5,346 bases of DNA from JAIVGV01 sp035295985 (GTDB lineage Bacteria > Acidobacteriota > Blastocatellia > Pyrinomonadales > Pyrinomonadaceae): positions 1 through 5,346 of the forward strand of contig DATHBT010000323.1 in the NCBI GenBank assembly GCA_035295985.1. The letters run 5' to 3'. The notes under the pieces were generated by a model. That model was given only the letters and a program-made list of their open reading frames with translations. It searched no databases and was not told the DNA's origin. Both the position numbers and the translations under genes were made by a program. Positions 4,288-5,346 of this stretch are shown here, piece after piece. The number at the start of each line of letters is the position of its first letter. Positions within the stretch are counted from its first letter, which is position 1.

Positions 4288-5346
4288 ATGGATGACGAGG
4301 CCGCACGCCTTGAGTTTCTCGCGCGGGCCGAAGAGTTGACGGACGCGCTCTACGCCGACCTGCGACTGCTGCGCACTGCCGCCGCGGGCGGCGGGCGGCG
4401 CGCCGTCCTCGACCGCGCCTTCCGCCACGCACACACCCTCAAAGGCTCGGCCGCCTCGCTCGCCGACGCCGACGCAATCGTCCGCCTCGCACACGGCCTC
4501 GAAGACCTGCTCGACGCCGCGCGCGCAGGCCGCCTCCGTCCCGACGCCGCGACGCTCGACGCCTGCGAGTCGGCCGCCGACTCGCTCGCGAACGCGCTCG
4601 AAAATCTCGCGCGCGGCGGGCCGCCCGCCGAGATCGACGAACCCGCCGGGCGGCTTCGCGCGCTCCTGCGCGAAGCGGAGTTGCGCGCCGCCTACGAAAA
4701 CGATCCCGAAGGCGCGGGCATTCAAGTCCTCAAATCACTTCCCGACGAGATCGGCGCACAGCTCAACGAGGCCGAGCGGCGGCGGCTCGCGATTGCAATC
4801 GGCGAGGGCGCGCGAGCCGTGTCGGTGCGCGTGGCTTTCGATCTCGAACGGCTCGACGAAGGCTTCCGCCGCCTCGGCGACGCGCTCGAAGAGGCGGGCG
4901 AGATCGTTGCTACGCTGCCCGGCGCGGAGGGCGCGGACGACGCGACGCGCGTCAGCCTTTGCCTCGTCTGCGCTACGGGAGAGTCGTCTGAAAATCTCTC
5001 GCGCAGGCTGGCCGAGTTCGGCGCTGAAGTCGATCCGCTGTTCGATAGGGACGGGCCAGAGGTCTCGCCCTCCGCAGAGGATGCAGAGACCCAAGCGGGC
5101 GTCGGGGGCGCGCACGCGGCGACGGGTTCGCCGGAGTTCGTGCGCGTGCCGCTCGCGGAGCTGGACGAGCTGGCCTTCGCGGCGAGCGAGCTTTTCGACG
5201 AAACGACGGCCGCGCTCGAAGCGGCGCGAGCGAACGCGGCCGACACGGCGGAGGCGACAGAGAGCGAGCGGCGGGCCGCGCGGCTGCGCGAGCACTTCCT
5301 CGCACTCGAAGATCGCGTGCTCTCGCTACGCATGCAGCCGCTAGCG
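4288..5346 (+). CDS. cheA: CheA-family chemotaxis-type histidine kinase, 3' end outside the window
   Basis: An open frame of 353 codons with no stop before the window edge, so the protein is partial. Residues 1-~110 are a P1 (Hpt) domain with phospho-acceptor H49 in RHAHTLKGSAASLADAD. A linker follows, then a region at about 140-255 with alternating strands and helices (VSVRVAFDLERLDEGFRRL, then VSLCLVCATG). It occupies the place of the CheA P2 response-regulator-binding domain but is not a close match. A low-complexity linker (257-283) precedes VRVPLAELDELAFAASELFDE and LEDRVLSLRMQPLA (285-353), which fit the P3 dimerisation domain (compare LxxLRMxPI). The ATP-binding and CheW-like domains should lie beyond 5346. 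In CheA the kinase phosphorylates its own His and passes the phosphate to CheY/CheB-type receivers. ATG 4288 is the first ATG after the in-frame TGA at 4252; no Shine-Dalgarno is seen. No receptor, CheW or CheY is in view, so motility or another output (such as pili) cannot be decided. Confidence 0.85.
   Translation, partial: MDDEAARLEFLARAEELTDALYADLRLLRTAAAGGGRRAVLDRAFRHAHTLKGSAASLADADAIVRLAHGLEDLLDAARAGRLRPDAATLDACESAADSLANALENLARGGPPAEIDEPAGRLRALLREAELRAAYENDPEGAGIQVLKSLPDEIGAQLNEAERRRLAIAIGEGARAVSVRVAFDLERLDEGFRRLGDALEEAGEIVATLPGAEGADDATRVSLCLVCATGESSENLSRRLAEFGAEVDPLFDRDGPEVSPSAEDAETQAGVGGAHAATGSPEFVRVPLAELDELAFAASELFDETTAALEAARANAADTAEATESERRAARLREHFLALEDRVLSLRMQPLA

Noticed and set aside
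4279..5333. Long minus-strand open frames, and a plus-strand frame at 4793-5344, within the kinase region
   Set aside because: Low-complexity Arg/Ser/Ala-rich translations with no domain signal; the plus-strand frame from 4288 gives Hpt (HTLKGS) and CheA dimerisation motifs.

Overview
The window looks like chromosomal DNA from a GC-rich bacterium. My best guess is an Acidobacteriota of the Blastocatellia/Pyrinomonadaceae type. This rests on overall gene style (a large TPR/Fis/receiver regulator, a short secreted peptide, a ribH-nusB pair, a CheA-like kinase and a CACAGAG-type palindromic repeat), not on a phylogenetic marker, so it is tentative.

Layout. Bases 1-91 carry no gene but hold two perfect hairpins just beyond the end of the first gene. 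On the minus strand, 92-2032 encodes a 646-residue regulator with TPR repeats, a Fis-type helix-turn-helix and a C-terminal receiver domain. A divergent intergenic region (2033-2217) holds two adjacent inverted repeats. It is followed on the plus strand by an 88-residue secreted peptide gene (2218-2484) with a clear signal peptide, a duplicated GTIYxGV motif and a hydrophobic C-terminal helix. Bases 2485-2827 contain no convincing gene. They hold a long stem (2549-2609), an unremarkable stretch (about 2610-2748), then a good sigma-70-type promoter (2749-2778) and a Shine-Dalgarno for ribH. ribH (2828-3334, lumazine synthase) and nusB (3395-3985, antitermination factor with an acidic tail) form a likely operon closed by an intrinsic terminator (3990-4023). 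Bases 4025-4287 carry a 101-base imperfect palindrome built from four CAC(A/G)GAG units facing four complementary units. A CheA-family histidine kinase starts at 4288 and runs off the window end with no stop codon (353 residues seen).

How the parts may work together. ribH-nusB is a housekeeping pair common in many bacteria. The most interesting unit is the divergent pair: a TPR-based intracellular regulator with DNA-binding and receiver modules, next to a short secreted peptide with a repeated motif. TPR sensor plus neighbouring exported peptide resembles in outline the RRNPP peptide-signalling systems of Firmicutes, but here with a Fis/receiver output. A signalling role is a hypothesis; the sequence shows only the domains, the secretion signal and the adjacency. 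The partial CheA-like kinase is a second phosphorelay component, but nothing visible links it to the first regulator.
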